DNA from: Acanthococcus lagerstroemiae
Lineage: Eukaryota > Arthropoda > Insecta > Hemiptera > Eriococcidae
Assembly: GCA_031841125.1 (NCBI GenBank)
Contig: CM063113.1
Location: forward strand, 37,850,197-37,914,196
Length of the DNA: 64,000 bases
Direction of reading: 5' to 3'
The notes beneath the pieces are model-generated. The model ran no database searches, was not told the origin of the DNA, and worked only from the letters and a program-made list of their open reading frames with translations. This document shows, piece after piece, positions 45,270 to 58,797 of the stretch (positions are counted from its first letter, which is position 1; every line of letters starts with the position of its first letter). Position numbers and translations under genes: made by a program.

Positions 45270-45960
45270 ATACTAAAGGTTAGAACAAGTCTATAAGATT
45301 CTTACAGCATCCTAAACAAGTTTCAGAAAATTTTAAACGAGTCTTGAAAAATTTCTAAAAGACTTGAAAAAACTTGAAAAGTCATCAAGTTTCGAAGAAA
45401 TTTGATCGAGTCTGGAGTATCCAAGAGTCTTTAGTAAGTTTAAAAGAATTATAAAAATTCTTGAACGAATCCTGAATAGTCTTCTATGAATCTTGAAAGT
45501 TTGGAGACGTTTTAAAAAGCTTGTACTTGTTTTAAAAATTATAAAACATTTTTTATTTGTTTTGAAGAATCTTAAAACATCTTACACGAATCTTGAATAG
45601 TCAGTGACTTCTAAAGAGGAGCTTTGGAAAGTCTAAAACAACTTTGGGAGAGTCTTACATGAGCAATAAAGAGTCTTAGTTTCAAGGAATCTTTTAGATT
45701 TCTTTACGAGTTTTAAATAGCTGTAAGAGTTCGTCATGGTCATGTCTCGAATCTGTAGCCTAGAAGAGTATGAGAAAGTTACAAACAAATTTTCGATCAG
45801 TCTTAATAAATCTTGAAAAATCTTTACGGAGCTTGAAGAGTCTACAAGATTTTTACACTAGCACTGAAAATTTAATAATTTTAGCTCGACTTCAAAAGTG
45901 TTACACCTCTCTCGACGAGGGAAAAATTGGATGGTATTGTGATGAACATTAAAGATTCTC
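45270..45960 (+). repeat. GAGTCTTAA-type minisatellite, site 2
   Basis: Dozens of degenerate units such as AAACGAGTCTTGAAAAATTT. The longer block CTTGAACGAATCCTGAATAG at 45460 recurs nearly unchanged at 56001, so sites 2 and 3 share more than the short core. Confidence 0.72.
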
Positions 45961-47699
45961 AAAAAATCGTCGCCCAGTGGAGAATCTAGTGAGTTGAAAG
46001 AATTTGACCTCATACTTTTGAAAATATTTTCATTTTCAACATCCATAAAAAACAGTCAGTAGTACAACCAGTTTAAAAAAGTCAAATCATTTCTGTCTCT
46101 TATCTACTTGTTCTGTTGCCATTGTGAGAGCGAAAACGATCTAAATACTCAGGAGGATGGGTTGATGGGAATATAACTGTTCTTAAATATTTTTAATAAT
46201 TGCCACCTCCAGGATTGCTTCCTGAATCTCGCTGCAGTTTTCAATCAATCTTCAGACAAAAACTATTTCAATTGGTGTTCTTGCTAGCATAATGCTATAA
46301 TTTCTTGCGAAAGAAGAAACTCTGGAATTTGATATCATCTGACCTCCTTTTTTTTTTTTAAATGCTTATTCACATGGGCGACATGGCTGAGAAAACGATT
46401 CATTATTTAATTTACACTACATCTTCGAATCGAGTCGATATAAACGGTTGAAGTTTCGGCGCGAAGTGTATTTTAACGAAATGGTTATTTCTGTTTGGGC
46501 ATCGGCGTCATTGATTTATGCGAAACTTTCATTAATATCGTCAACGGTTAAAGGGTACCGTATACTCGAATAAATCAACAAAACGTCCGATGTTTAAAGC
46601 CCTTCTAGCATTCGGCCATCTTAAGTTGCTATGGAAACCGCAGAAAGTTCCCTTAAACGAAAACCCCGCGACCGCCCTCCACATTAGCAGCTTTCTAAGA
46701 AAAATTCCGTTTCTTATAACCGAAGACGATAACTATTGATCGCGCTTTACGCCGCGACGTGACCCGGCAGCTTCGAGTCCCTGTTTTGCCCGCACCCCCT
46801 TCCCCTCCGGCCACTGCCATCCACGGCTACGGAGGGAAACAGCGAACCCAGCCTCTCACGCTTGCGAAGCTCTCATCTTAGCTAACGCGGTATCGCCAAC
46901 TCAATCTTACGTTAGCTCGCAAATTTTCCTTCGTTCAGGCACGGGCTTCATTCCTGCACTTTTGAAACAGTCGGAGTCAGGCGATTTGAGAAATTGTTCT
47001 TATTTTGCGAGTAAATTTTATTTAAAATAAGGAGTTCTATGTAATTCTTGGAAAGACGTCTTCGAAAAAATCAAGGGGAAGTAAATTACTCTAGGAAATA
47101 ATTGATGTATACAAAGCTGTCAAATGAAAAGTGAAAAAGTCTTTGCAGTACTAGTAAATGGCTAATCGAAAATAAGTATTTTTTGAAAGATGCACTGATG
47201 CTTGGGTACTCGGGTGTCATGAAGATTCCAAGTTTTGAGATTATTTATTTTCTGTGACAAAAGTTGAATATTCATACTGGCAGTGAATTCCTGATTTTTT
47301 TTTTTGCAATTTCATTGCTCAAGTTATGAGATGAAGTATATAATTCATTAGGTGGAGAGACAAAATAGAAACAATAATAGTAATCAGTATTACAATGATA
47401 ATACATTTATTCAGCTATGGTGACAACGCGACAGAATGAGTATGCCTCAGATATGCTTTCACCACTAGGTAGCACCACCTAGTGGCAGTGCCCCGCAGTA
47501 AAGTACGATTGTGCCACATGCTACGTTCTATAATCTCCCTCCTTTCCCAAAGAATTTGTCCACATCGATGCAAACCTAATATTTTTTTCGCCCCCCCCCC
47601 TATTTTAGTCTATGTATACCACAGATTGAAATTATTCATGCCACCCAGTAAAAATCTTTTAAAATATGCTCTGTGAAAAAAGAGTCTACTACCAGACGC
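45961..47699. other. Non-repetitive; CpG-rich patch; no exon recognised
   Basis: GC-rich patch at about 46730-46960. A short hairpin CCACTAGGT/ACCTAGTGG sits at about 47462-47485. Confidence 0.45.
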
Positions 47700-48368
47700 A
47701 GATGTGAATAACCGGGATGAGACTCTATTGGGAACCACTGGTGGACCAAGCAGCACCAGCCTAGTGTATCGGCCTGCAAGAACAAGGCAACAAAACCAAC
47801 TGGTCAGATGTATCTCCTCAAAGCAAAGTTACACCACAAAATCTGGTAATCCCAGGCCACGATTAAAGTGGACAAATGAAGCAAATGAACGACTAATACG
47901 TTGCTACATGAGGGTCACCCATACAACGGAAGTGATAAATTGCTGATAGAATTTACCAGTAGAGTTCAAGAAGATAATACTAGAATTTCCTGCAATAACT
48001 GAACAAAGGCTATCAGACTAAGTGACTGCAACAAGGAAAAACAGCTGATATCAACGGAGGTGATACCTGCTACAACGTTGGTAACAGCGCAAAAATAGGT
48101 GTCAGCAACATGGAAGTACTGCGTGGCCATCTTGAATGCATTGAGCAGAAGACGATCTAACCGCCCACCGTTCAATCCAGTGAAAACTATTCCCCAGCTC
48201 GTCATACTAGGCCACACTGAGGCAGAGGAAAACCAGCCGGGAAGTTTGAGAGAAGGAGATAACAATAATAGTAATATATATACATTCGACCCCATCAGAT
48301 GTTCCACAACAGCTAATCCTAGTGGACATTCTGCTCTCTGTTCGAAAAAATATGTCATCATGGCCTAG
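47700..48368 (+). pseudogene. Probable non-LTR retrotransposon ORF N-terminal remnant
   Basis: Translation with stops shows RPRLKWTNEANERLIRCYMR followed some 25 residues later by FPAITEQRLSD. This order (KW..E.NE...CY.R ... TEQRL.DQ) occurs in the N-terminal part of some LINE-encoded RT polyproteins. A downstream open part (48099-48368) has RPPFNPVKTIPQL and an acidic AEEN segment. Several in-frame stops. No RT core is present. The family is inferred from pattern memory. Confidence 0.4.
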
Positions 48369-49405
48369 CATTCTGATTATGTAGCTGCTCCCGAAATGTG
48401 GTGATAAGAATTGAAAATATAGTTTGTATTTTCAAAAGTTTGTCGTATCGGCTTTTGACCACGTAGCAGTCGGTTGATGTATTCGGAGTGAAAGCAAAAT
48501 ACAATATTCTTTTTGTCGCTGCCCTTATCTTGAATGGCCAGCGTCATCCTTAATAATTTAGAATACCCATACAGTCGCAGAGAAGGCAATATTCTACGAT
48601 TGGCCTCAGAGAGGCGAAATTACTTGAATTTTTTTTCTCACTATTCTGGTCATATAGTTAGAGAACTCCTTTTTAAAATGATCATTCTTATAGCTTAAAA
48701 ATTATTTTCGTCCATCCGCATTTGGACGGCTCGTTGAAAAAGTGGTAAAGTCGAATGGACAGACTATACAAATTTAGATCACGTTGAATTTAGCTCAACA
48801 TTTTGTGTTATTGCAAGAAAATCAACTTACTACATTTTGCCCTCACCTCTCCACTTACATATCATTCGACGGTAAAGATGAATATCCGCATCTTTGTGGA
48901 TGTGTTTAGCCGGTATGAATTTTGAATCCTCGGCGAAGTATATGAATTTACCGAAGCTGAATTTACTTATGGCATAAATCACGTAGATGGTAAATTTACA
49001 GGGATGTATTTACTGAAAGATCAATAGTCGGGATGAGATTTTCAAACTTCTGTTTCCGGGGTATTTCAGGCTTCGGTCTGGGTGATCATAGCGCTGCGTT
49101 CCTCCCTTCGAAACATTTCAGTATTGGGAGTGAGAGTCTTTTGTCTTTTTCTTCCCAATCTTCAGATACCACGTACATACTTACAATTTTGGTTTGATGT
49201 TACCCCAATATCAAGAAAGATGATAATTGACGACGGGAATCTCTCATTTCATTTAACGGGGGGGGGGGGGTATGGGGGTAAACATAGTTTTTTTTTTAAT
49301 TTTCGGAAATTAAGATTTCAGGGTGAAAAAACACTCTATTTAAAAATTTTCAGGGTCAGTTTTTCTAGGTGTTGGTAGATCTATCCCTCAAGTTCACAAA
49401 ACTCG
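48369..49405. other. No gene seen
   Basis: Non-coding; G-run at 49259-49270. Confidence 0.5.
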
Positions 49406-49720
49406 ATGCCATCTCTAACGTATATAAAAGTGTTTGTTTGGCTGAGTGTTTGTTCGAGGTTGACGGATTAACCGTAAGAGCTGCGGGTTTGTACTTTCTG
49501 GACCTCTGAGATAGGTTTTAGGTATAAAAATATTTCGATACACTTATTAGAAGGGAGCCACAAAATTTAGCCCCCTTTGGAACGCATAATTTTTTTTTCA
49601 ACTTGGACATTTCGGAAAGCATTTTATATTGAATTTCTTTAATTATGTTGAAATTTGGTGACTGGATTTGCCTCCCTTCAAAAATAATCTTTAATCTCTA
49701 ACGTATAAAAGTTTTTGTTT
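49406..49720. repeat. Direct repeat: CTCTAACGTATA(TA)AAAGTGTTTGTTTG
   Basis: The ~28 bp block occurs near 49412 and again near 49696, bracketing about 285 bp that includes AAATTTGGTGACTGGATTTG. The block type (TATAAAAG then GTTTGTTTG then '...AAATTTGG') recalls a widespread arthropod repeat, but I cannot name it. Confidence 0.55.
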
Positions 49721-49972
49721 GTCTTTGCCCCTTTCGGCGGATCCAGGGGCGTTAGAAATATGGTATCCACCCCTTTTGGCCATCATCGGTTCTAAATTCA
49801 AAATTGTACATAACTCTACCCGGGGTTCTCCTTTCTTCCTGGGGATGTTGAGGGTGCTGATGAAGGGCGCCTGGCTTGGCATTTACTAGTATTCCTGGTA
49901 GTGGGTCTGCGTTCTCTGGGGTCTGCAGCCTGTGATGGGTCTCGGAGGCTGCTAGTTGAATATAATCATGTA

Positions 49973-50250
49973 CAGGGGCGAAACTACAGGAGGGGGGTTG
50001 ACCCCCCTATCCTCAATTTGGCAGTCGGCAAATTTTGAAACTGTTCATTTGAATTTTTAATTTTTTTATGAATGGTTGTTTGTTTCTTTTTTTCTGTTTT
50101 GTTTTTTCAATTAAAAAATATTCTGATTAAGAAATCGGCAAATTTATATATTTTTCTAGTTTTGTCAGCGAACTCTTAGTTTTCAAAAAACATTTGTCGG
50201 CAAATTTTTCTTCTCCACCTCCCCAAACTGAAAGTCAAATTTTGTCTCTG
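49973..50250. mobile_element. hAT-like MITE, copy 1 (278 bp)
   Basis: Starts CAGGGGCGAAACTACAGG. The end, inverted, is CAGAGACAAAATTTGACTTT. The interior repeats GTCGGCAAATTT. No matching 8 bp duplication was seen. A second copy in the same orientation lies at 50961-51230. Confidence 0.65.
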
Positions 50251-50960
50251 AAAATGGAGTACCCTGGACTCTCTTGTCAGAGACTATAGTCAGTCAAAAG
50301 CCAAAGTTTTCTAGCTGAGTATTGAACGTTATCTGAAAGGTTGAAACAAAGCTGAAATGTGGAAGACATTTCGAAAATCTGAAAGTCACAATAGCAAACG
50401 CTGAATTTCGAATTTGAATTACTATTCTGTTTTTACTAGATTCTCTGTTTGACTTAGAACCTGAAATTTAAGAAAGTTGAAAATTTTATTAAAATGTAAA
50501 AGTTGAAAGCAAACGACTTATTTGCCAATGTCACAAGCTGAATCCGATAGCAAATGTTCCATTGTTTAATTCACGGGCTTTGGTCCTGGTGAATATAGGA
50601 GGGAAATTTAGTCTGGAACAAAAGTCAAAACTCCATGTGTTTTCCCCATAAGAACGAAAGGGAGCTTGAGGCTTGTGGCATGGATTTCTCTAATCCAATT
50701 AACCTAAAACTTTGTAGGTGTTTTCTTCTTTTTTTTCTTTCCTTTTAAATTAATTTATTGGAACTAGTTCAGGAGACGAATCAGAGGAAATTCAGAAAAA
50801 ATATATCACTGAGAGTAAATAACGACCAACTTAATGTGTAAAGGAAGTTGTGTGTTCCTCTCAAGTATACCTAACATCTTTCTAGCTTACCCTCCCAGAC
50901 TAGGGTATGCTCATGTGCGCAAATGTGAGTGCTTAGGGATAAAGTTCCAATCTGCATTTG
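50251..50960. other. No gene seen between the two MITE copies
   Basis: AT-rich spacer of about 0.7 kb. Confidence 0.5.
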
Positions 50961-51230
50961 CAGGAATGAAACTATGGGGGGGGAGCGGATGAAACACCCC
51001 CAATAATTTAGCAGTCGGCAAATTTATTGTGAAACTGTTCATTTGAATTTTTCATTTCCTAAGAACGTTTGCTTGCTTGTTTGTTTATTTTTATTTTTCA
51101 ATTAAAAAGTCGGCAAATTTTCAAATTAAAAAAATTTGGTCGGCAAATATTTAGTTTTTAAGAAATATTTGTCGGCGAATTTTCCTTCTCCACCCCCTCC
51201 CCCCAAACTGAAAGTCAATTTTCGTCTCTG
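50961..51230. mobile_element. hAT-like MITE, copy 2 (270 bp)
   Basis: Starts CAGGAATGAAACTATGGGG and ends inverted as CAGAGACGAAAATTGACTTT. Shares AGTCGGCAAATTT, GAAACTGTTCATTTGAATTT and CTTCTCCACC blocks with 49973-50250. Confidence 0.65.
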
Positions 51231-51725
51231 ATCATAATAACCCGGAGTTGCCATGCATGCCAAACATGAAATCGATATATCGACTGCCGGTGCTGAAAAT
51301 AGTTCAGTTTCTGATGGAAATTCCCGACTGACAATGAGGCCACTCACAATCCAAATTGTGAGCGCATTTGTGAACATCACTCAGTAATTACACGACGTGA
51401 ACTAATGCTGAGTGATCACTTCGCCTACGCTATTAAAATGATGAGATGTTGAACTCTCACAAAAAAATGTGAGTGGCCAAAAGTTTGAAAACGGTAGTGG
51501 TTTGTGATATGTTCTGTGAGTGCTCTCCAAATTTTCAATCGGGTTTGGCTGTAGATTGAAAAGGATGACAAACTTATGCTGTACAAAGGATTAGATTAGT
51601 CTTTTATTAGTTTTTTTCTTTAACAATTCAGATACTATCTTTGAATTTGAGGCATCCGTGGCATCAATAGTGGACATTGAACTGAGTGATAGCGTTCCAC
51701 TTTTCTCGAGGGAGGGTGTGGAGCA

Positions 51726-51872
51726 CAGTGGTGTAGCCAGCTTAGTGGTCAACGGAGCTCTGGTTTTGACCGAAGGGGCAGGAGTGTTAGAGGAGGTGCG
51801 AAAATTAGAAAAATTACTAGTTGAGAAAATCGCAAGGAGTCCAGACCCCTCTCTTCATTGGTAACGCCACTG
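51726..51872. mobile_element. Small hAT-like MITE, 147 bp
   Basis: Ends CAGTGGTGTAGCCAGC and, inverted, CAGTGGCGTTACCAAT. Flanks GTGGAGCA and ATGGGACA agree at five of eight positions, an eroded duplication at best. The open frame running through it is incidental. Confidence 0.6.
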
Positions 51873-54800
51873 ATGGGACAAAACATTTTCAATTTTAAAG
51901 CAACACAAGCCAAGAAAACTTTATCTTAAAATTTTTCAAGTGGCTCCTTAATTCTTATTTTTTATAATTAAAACGTAACGAATCGTATCCAGTATCGATT
52001 TTTAAGAGGGGGTAGCCTCATGGAATTCTTTCAGGAGGTAGTTATGCCTTCTGTCCTTCAACCTCAGGATCGTGTCACCACGGGTTGGAAGCGCGATAAA
52101 AATTTAAAAACTTCAAAAATACGATGTCGATACTACGTTGCAGGTTTCAATAGTCATTGAAATCATATTATCAGTTTAGTGTTGAGTTTTTAGTTGGGGC
52201 TTGCTATTTAGAAATCTAAAACAGTATAAAATCAAAATACGAGTAATCGAGTGATCTCAAATAAAGTTACAAAGGTAAATATAATTGTTATTGCAAACCT
52301 ATACGGAATGTAGAATACAGGGATAACTTCTGATTATCTTTAGAAAGTGAGTGAGTTGACGTGCTCTATAGTAGGTTCGATTATTTGATGAATATCTGAG
52401 AAACTATAACGAAGTATAGAAACGTTTCTTTCCAAAAGGTATTATCTCCAAAAAACTGTTTTGTGGGAAAACGCAAAAAACTGTTTGCCTCAACATTGAG
52501 AGGTGGTAGAGCTGCGAAAGTTGAGTGCTTCTCTCGAACACATGTGAAATGAGGTCCACCTCACATAAAAACTTTCGGATTGACAAATCTCAAGATACGG
52601 ACAGACAAAGTGAGCCATCTCGGAGAAAAACGTCATTTATTCTACCAAAAATGAGGAAAGTGAGCATCGTAAATGAAGATTCTGTCTGGAAAAACAGTGA
52701 ACATTACTCAGAGGACTTCTAAAGGCGTTAGTACCTTTTAGAAAAGAATATTTTCACCGCAGAGTTGCCAACCGCAATATTATAGCACAAACATTAGTAG
52801 TTTTGCGCAGCCACTGCTACCACTTGGTGCGGGCCAACATTCTGTGTGAGAATGAGTGGTCATCTTAAAAAAGTCAAAAATGGAGATAAAACCTTTTGGA
52901 AAGAAACGTTTATATTATACAAAATTATTTACTGGGGAATGTCCGATGATCATTCGATTCCGACCTCGTTAAGTATAGAATTAATCAATAGTGCATCGCA
53001 AGTTTTTTTTTGCAGCTTGTTATTTTTAATTGAATTAATTCGTCGAGGAAAGGCACCCGGCGAGATATCAATTGCTCGTTAAGAAACGAGGCCACTGCGG
53101 CTTGAAATGCGATAACGCAAGGTTATTAATAGCATTTTCCAGCATTTTCCGGATATTTTTCCGTAGTTGAAATGATTCAGCTTTATTTTGACGGACATTA
53201 TTTAAAAAGGGACAGAAAAGGTAAAAAGGTTTATGTAAACTGACCCTGACAATGGTATTTCTAGTGTGACTGTTTTTCACCATTTACCCTTACACTCTTC
53301 TATATAGTTTTTACAACTTTTCCTTGTACGCGATAAACATTTCCCACATGACGTTACCTTTTTATTTGTGCGCCGTTGTCGCCTTTTCTACTTGCCCTCT
53401 GCTGCTGCTGCTGTCGCCGCCACCACCGCTTTTCCCGTTCCTTTCCTTTCGTCCTCGCATTTTTTTTTTCGCCTCGGCTTCCGCATTATTTTCGTTTCAC
53501 GCACAAAAAATACACGCAGGGTATTAGTCTTTAAGTTTATATTTCGTTTTTATGCGCTTGTTAGCCCGATAAGTTAGAATAGCGACAGCAATTAAGATTT
53601 TTCTCGGCCTAAATTCAGCTTGTGTACGAAACATAATCAGGTTAGAATTGTGGCTGATAAAAATCTGAAGATTTTGTCAATGAGAAAATTAAGGAAATTG
53701 AGTTAACTTATTGGAGAACAGAAAATTCTCTGGGCTTTGACTCCCGTAACAATGTTGGCTCTCTGCCCTATGCTCCGCACCTCGTTCCCTATCCGTTCCA
53801 GATGATCGAATTATTGTATCTCTCTGCCTGCCTATCTATCTGTTCATCTGTTGTCCGTCTATGTATGCCTGTTTCACAGGCTGACTGGCTTGCTCGCTTG
53901 CCGTCTCTCAGTCTATTTACTCAGCCCCAAGTCTTTAAATAATAGATAAGTTCCCTCAAATTTTCGGATTATTCAGGTAGGCAACCATTCTAGCGTTTAC
54001 TTCTCCAGGGAAGAGGCAGGTTTTAAATATATAAAAAAGAGATTGACAATTTTAATGAATGTACTTAATAATAGAATGAAACTGTTTATCGTTGTGATCA
54101 CAATCGAAAGCTTCTCCTGTGGGTATAATTAAATAGAGGAAATGACGTAAATATGTTTCCCGGAGTGATCTGTTCCTACTTGATTCCGAGCTCACCATTC
54201 AGAATAAAAACTAACAGATTTTTCAAATTTGAGTGAAAATTTTCACCGGTTGACAAAATTTGATCTTCAATTGGTGGAATATCTTGAGAAAAAAGACGTT
54301 TTTTTAAATTAGAAGATTTGTCATGTGGTCAGGAAAAATCAGAATCCCTCTCCTTCTACCTACGAAGTTACATCTGTGCGATCCATTTCTCATAATAATA
54401 AGTAATACATAGAGAGGCCAATAGACCTTCTTGTCCCTCAAGTTTCTTCAACACATGTATTCGATACAGAGAGCTGAAGATATCTTAGACAAGCAAATAC
54501 ACAGAGAAGCGGACAAACAAACAACAAACATATCCGAGAACCAGAATTTTTTTCTTTCGGATAAGGTGACTGATGTGGAGACTCGTTTTTAGTATTTAAG
54601 TTATTATAGAAAGAAATGCGTATTTTTGCAGGCTAGAGGACGAGAGGAAAAACTGAGCTATTTTCTCAATTGAGGACCTGACTTCCAAAACGTGTTTAGT
54701 CCAAAAATCGAAAATTGAGTTTTTAGCGCAATCTGGTGGAAGAAGTCGAAAGGCATCTTTCAGAGTTGGTTTCATGATTTTATCACGACTTAGAGCCAGC

Positions 54801-55689
54801 CAGTGGTGTTCCCTAGGAATATCTCGAGGGGAGCTCCATAAATTTGACCAACTGACAACTGCAAACAATTTTTTTGTATTAGCACTCATTACAAAAATTT
54901 ATAATGGAACTGTAAATCTAAAAAAAATGGTTACAAAAGTAAAAAGAAATGTATTTCAATTAATGATGAAACTAATGAAAGAATGAGCAATAAACATACT
55001 GTTAAAATATTCAATGTTAGATGATTATGATTCCTAATTATCATTACATTACTGAACAAAAATTTATTGTTTTCAGTGCTAAATTTCCGCCGTTTCACGT
55101 TATTTTTCGAGGAGAGGCTGCCCCCGTGCCCCCTATGGGAACAGCCCTGGAGCCAGGTACACCCTTCTTTCGTTCTTTTTTATAATATTGACTTACTTGT
55201 TTTTTCAAATTTTATGAATATAAGACTCTTACAACTTACTGTAAGTCATACTTGTTTTTTCCTGTTCGAGGGGTATAAAAGGGTCTGAAGGGTAGAGGGA
55301 GGGGGACATTGTTTAATGGTCGTCTTTAAGCTGTATCGTCCGATTTCCGACAGTTGGTCAAGATGTACGAATTTTGACTCTTCACAAGCATGACATGGTA
55401 TGCCAAAACAAGCTAAGTCCACGACTTCCCCCAATTTCCACTCCCGTAGCTCGAAGACAGTTTGCACGCTAACTTTCATACTTGGATGGTATTAGCAATG
55501 ACCCCTCCTCTTCCCATACACGAATTGAATCAGTGTTACTACTTATGATTCGCGAGTCAGAGAATTTTTTTTTTCGATTTACCAATATTTCGTTTTTTGG
55601 ACTAAGCGCATTTTGGAAGCCAGGTCCTTAATTATAGCCATGTAGTTGCTCTTCACCTTGCTTCTTATTAAACAGGTCTCTAAAAAACC
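51873..55689. other. Non-repetitive DNA; no exon recognised
   Basis: About 3.8 kb. Holds CTG/CCGCCAC short triplet repeats near 53400-53430 and degenerate CTGT/CTAT tetranucleotides near 53815-53920. Open frames here are low-complexity or unrecognised. Confidence 0.5.
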
Positions 55690-56280
55690 TAGAAATTCGG
55701 CCCCAAAAGTATGTTAGTTATTGAGAGTCTTAACAAGGCTTAAGGAACTTAACTATCCTAAATACAATACATTCAGAAAATAGCTAGAGAGAAAAAAAGT
55801 GACAATCTGTTGAATAATTGGGTGTCTTATATGATTAAATTCACAACGAAATCTCACTGGAGTCTTAACTATAGTAAATTCTAAAGAGTCTCAAAGAATT
55901 GTGAACCCGGCCTAATAGGCCTTGCATGTTTTAATCGAATCTTAACGAGTTTGTCTGAGTCTTATGAGTCTTAAGGAGTTTCAAAAAAGCTTAACTGATA
56001 CTTGAACGAATCCAGAATAGTTTTACGTGATATATAACGAGTCTTATCTTCTCAGTCTGGCGAGTCTTAACTAGTTAAAAATAAATTCAAAATAGTTTAA
56101 ACTGGTCTTAACGAGTCTTTAATTGCATTAGGGGGGGTCTTAATGAGACTTAGTTGTACATTAATGGGTCCTTGGGAAATCAGAACGATCCTTCACTGAA
56201 TATGACAAGTTGTAACCAAATCTGATGGGTGTCTTAACAAACCTTATTTTTAGATGGTTTCAAGGTAGTCACGTTAACTC
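55690..56280 (+). repeat. GAGTCTTAA-type minisatellite, site 3
   Basis: Units such as AACGAGTCTTAACTAG, GAGTCTTATGAGTCTTAAGG and CTTGAACGAATCCAGAATAG. Same orientation as site 2. Confidence 0.72.
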
Positions 56281-56463
56281 ATGATGATACTTTCTTGAGG
56301 GGGCCTTAATGTAGATTCGAACAATGTCGGCAACTCTTCCGAATGAAGAAATCTATATCAAACTATACAGTTTTAGTGAAAATTTTCTGTCCTGTGTGTG
56401 TTTATTCGTAAATGTTCCGAATGTTCAGAGGACAGTTTTTAGCTAAAGAGGGGCTTGAAGTTG

Positions 56464-56488
56464 AAAAAAAAAAAAAAAAAAAAAAAAA
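56464..56488 (+). repeat. Poly-A tract, 25 bp
   Basis: Uninterrupted A-run with no recognisable retroelement before it. Confidence 0.9.
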
Positions 56489-58797
56489 TTAAAGGGTAAA
56501 AAAAGATTTTTGTGAACGAAATTTTCTCCGCATGTTTAACAATTTTAAGTTTTAAAAATTGCAATTTGGCCAACGTAGTTGAGGATTTAAACTACAATAA
56601 TGCAAACAGTGTTCGAACTTTTTGGGTTGTTTGAACAAATATTTTGTTCGAATACCGAAGCACTGTTTCTTCGGCTATTCGAACTTTTTTAAACAAATTC
56701 TGTTAGATAACCAAAATTATATACAAAGATCTGTCAGCAAGCGGAAAATATTCGAGTTGTTCCGTATATTTTAGTCAATGCAAAAAAGGAAAACTTTCTT
56801 ATTTACTGAATAATAGTAACAATTTTTAAAAGGGTGTGTTCGATTTATTTGATTTTGGCATATCCGGAAATTCCGAGCCGAACTGCTAAGTGGTTCAAAT
56901 ATCTATATTTCGAACTTGTTCGAACTCAAATTCGAACATTTTCAAGTTTTTCGGAACCACTAGTTTAGAACTTCTGAACCCCCTCCCCTTCCCTATAACT
57001 AAGGCCCTGGACATGATTGACCTGCTTAGCAAAATAAAACTTATCGTAAATCATAAAATGTCATCGACGTAGGCACTGGATCTAATAATATTTTTTTCAT
57101 CGTACTCGTACTTTTCGTTTTTTCTAAAATGACTTTCCTTTTTTGACATTTTCATTAGTGACATTTAATAACAGTATTTTGAGGACGATTTATGTGTATC
57201 TGTCTCGTAACTAAACACTGAGAGGGTTCGTACTTTCATGTTTTTTTTTTGTTGTAAATAGTACAACCAAAATCAAGTTAGTTTACTAGAAAAGCAAGCC
57301 TTGTTGAAGAATTTTTCAGGTATTGAACAAAGCAGGCAATATGATTATATAATTAGTTATTACGTGCTATTTTTTTTTTTTGCTTACACGTACATAATAT
57401 GTTTTATGAATCGCATAGACAAGGATCATAGTATTAGGCGACTGTAGATACATTTTCAGCGCCGGCTATTTACACACTTTCGAGAATGAGAAAAAGGCAA
57501 CCACAGCGACATCTAGTCGATTTAGAAAACTTTGAAAAAGGCTCTGCGACATTTAGTTCCCCTTTTCAAAGGATTAACCTAGACCGCGCTGTATAGCTCA
57601 TGAAAATCGAGAAAATGATGAACGAATAGAGAGCGCTTTGATAATATCAAAGGGTTGATTCGAGGGTTGTTTCTTGTACACCGCGTATGCAAATTACTTC
57701 GTGTGATATCTAACAGAGCTCAGGTCTAGTACCAACTGGAAGGGTCTATTCGGAGGGTTATTTGTACTCTCAGTTTCCGATAGAATGAGCTATCAGTTCG
57801 AAAATCTGTAAAGCGACCAAGCTGGCGATTTCAATATTTTAGATCATAAACGTATTTACATTAATTTGATGTTGACAACAGGCATTTATTTTTTAAAGCT
57901 GGAAGAGTTCCGGGAATCATAATACTTAATATTAATATTTTCTGATGCGAAGTGATTCTGAATAAATATTTTACCCCGAGAAATTTCGTAAACTTTTTAT
58001 TATCGCACTCGTTTCTAAAACTCATATACAAAAATACAGTTAGATGTACACATGTAAATTTGTATTACTTATGAATAACTGACTTTCTCTGGTTACATAC
58101 ATTTATCAAGTGTTATAGATTAATTTTATCATTACTAGGGATCATCCATCCAAGATACATTCGTAGCCATAAACGTGCATTCCATCTGCACAGGTTGCTA
58201 CAGCCACGTGCTTTCGCATCGTGATCGAGTGAGAAAGCTTTTCTTTCCCCGTAGTCTGTTATCGAACTTTCCCAATAATCGTCACAGTAGTTTCTAGTTT
58301 TGCACGTTTACGTCTCAGTTAAAAAAAGTACTTCTCTGAATCTGTACATTCCGCTTTTTTGTATTGACCTCTAATTTGAGATGAAATAATTTCACTGTAG
58401 CTGTACAGTTGACTTGCAGGGCTTTCCAAAATCTTCAGTGTTCATTATTTCAGGAAGAGATCGCTCTTCTAGACGACCGCAGTCTCGAATAAACTTGTAA
58501 AATCTGATTCGTGTAAATTTGGAAAATTGAAGCCGATTTTGCTTGGTTCAAAAGCCGGTGTTGCGTCTGAAATAAATGAGCATAAGGAATACATAAAGGA
58601 GACACGAATACGTGAGCGTTTGAAATTACTGCGAAAATCTCCCTGCTTGGTATTCTTTGAGAAATATTGGGATCTCGAGAAGCTGGATTCAGTAGCACTA
58701 CTGACATTATTGACAGAGAATCCCATAAATTCGCTGCATTTTGTATTAAACTAGTCTATGTACTCCTGTTAATTTTTATTCGTAAATCCTCTCAGTA
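56489..58797. other. No gene seen
   Basis: About 2.3 kb. At 57464 the sequence CGCCGGCTATTTACACAC resembles the terminus of the 9589-12735 element, but no partner end was found. Overlapping open frames at 58450-58754 are unrecognised. Confidence 0.5.

Noticed and set aside
47462..47485. CCACTAGGT/ACCTAGTGG palindrome considered as an insulator-type binding site
   Set aside because: It does not fit the CTCF consensus at the core positions. Kept only as a short hairpin.
51658..51864. 68-codon open frame
   Set aside because: Most of it falls inside the small hAT-like MITE at 51726-51872.
53368..53577. CTG/CCGCCAC repeats suggesting a coding low-complexity tract
   Set aside because: Frames are short and low-complexity without flanking conserved sequence.
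58450..58754. Three overlapping open frames on both strands
   Set aside because: No domain, no convincing splice sites and no conserved motif, so likely chance.
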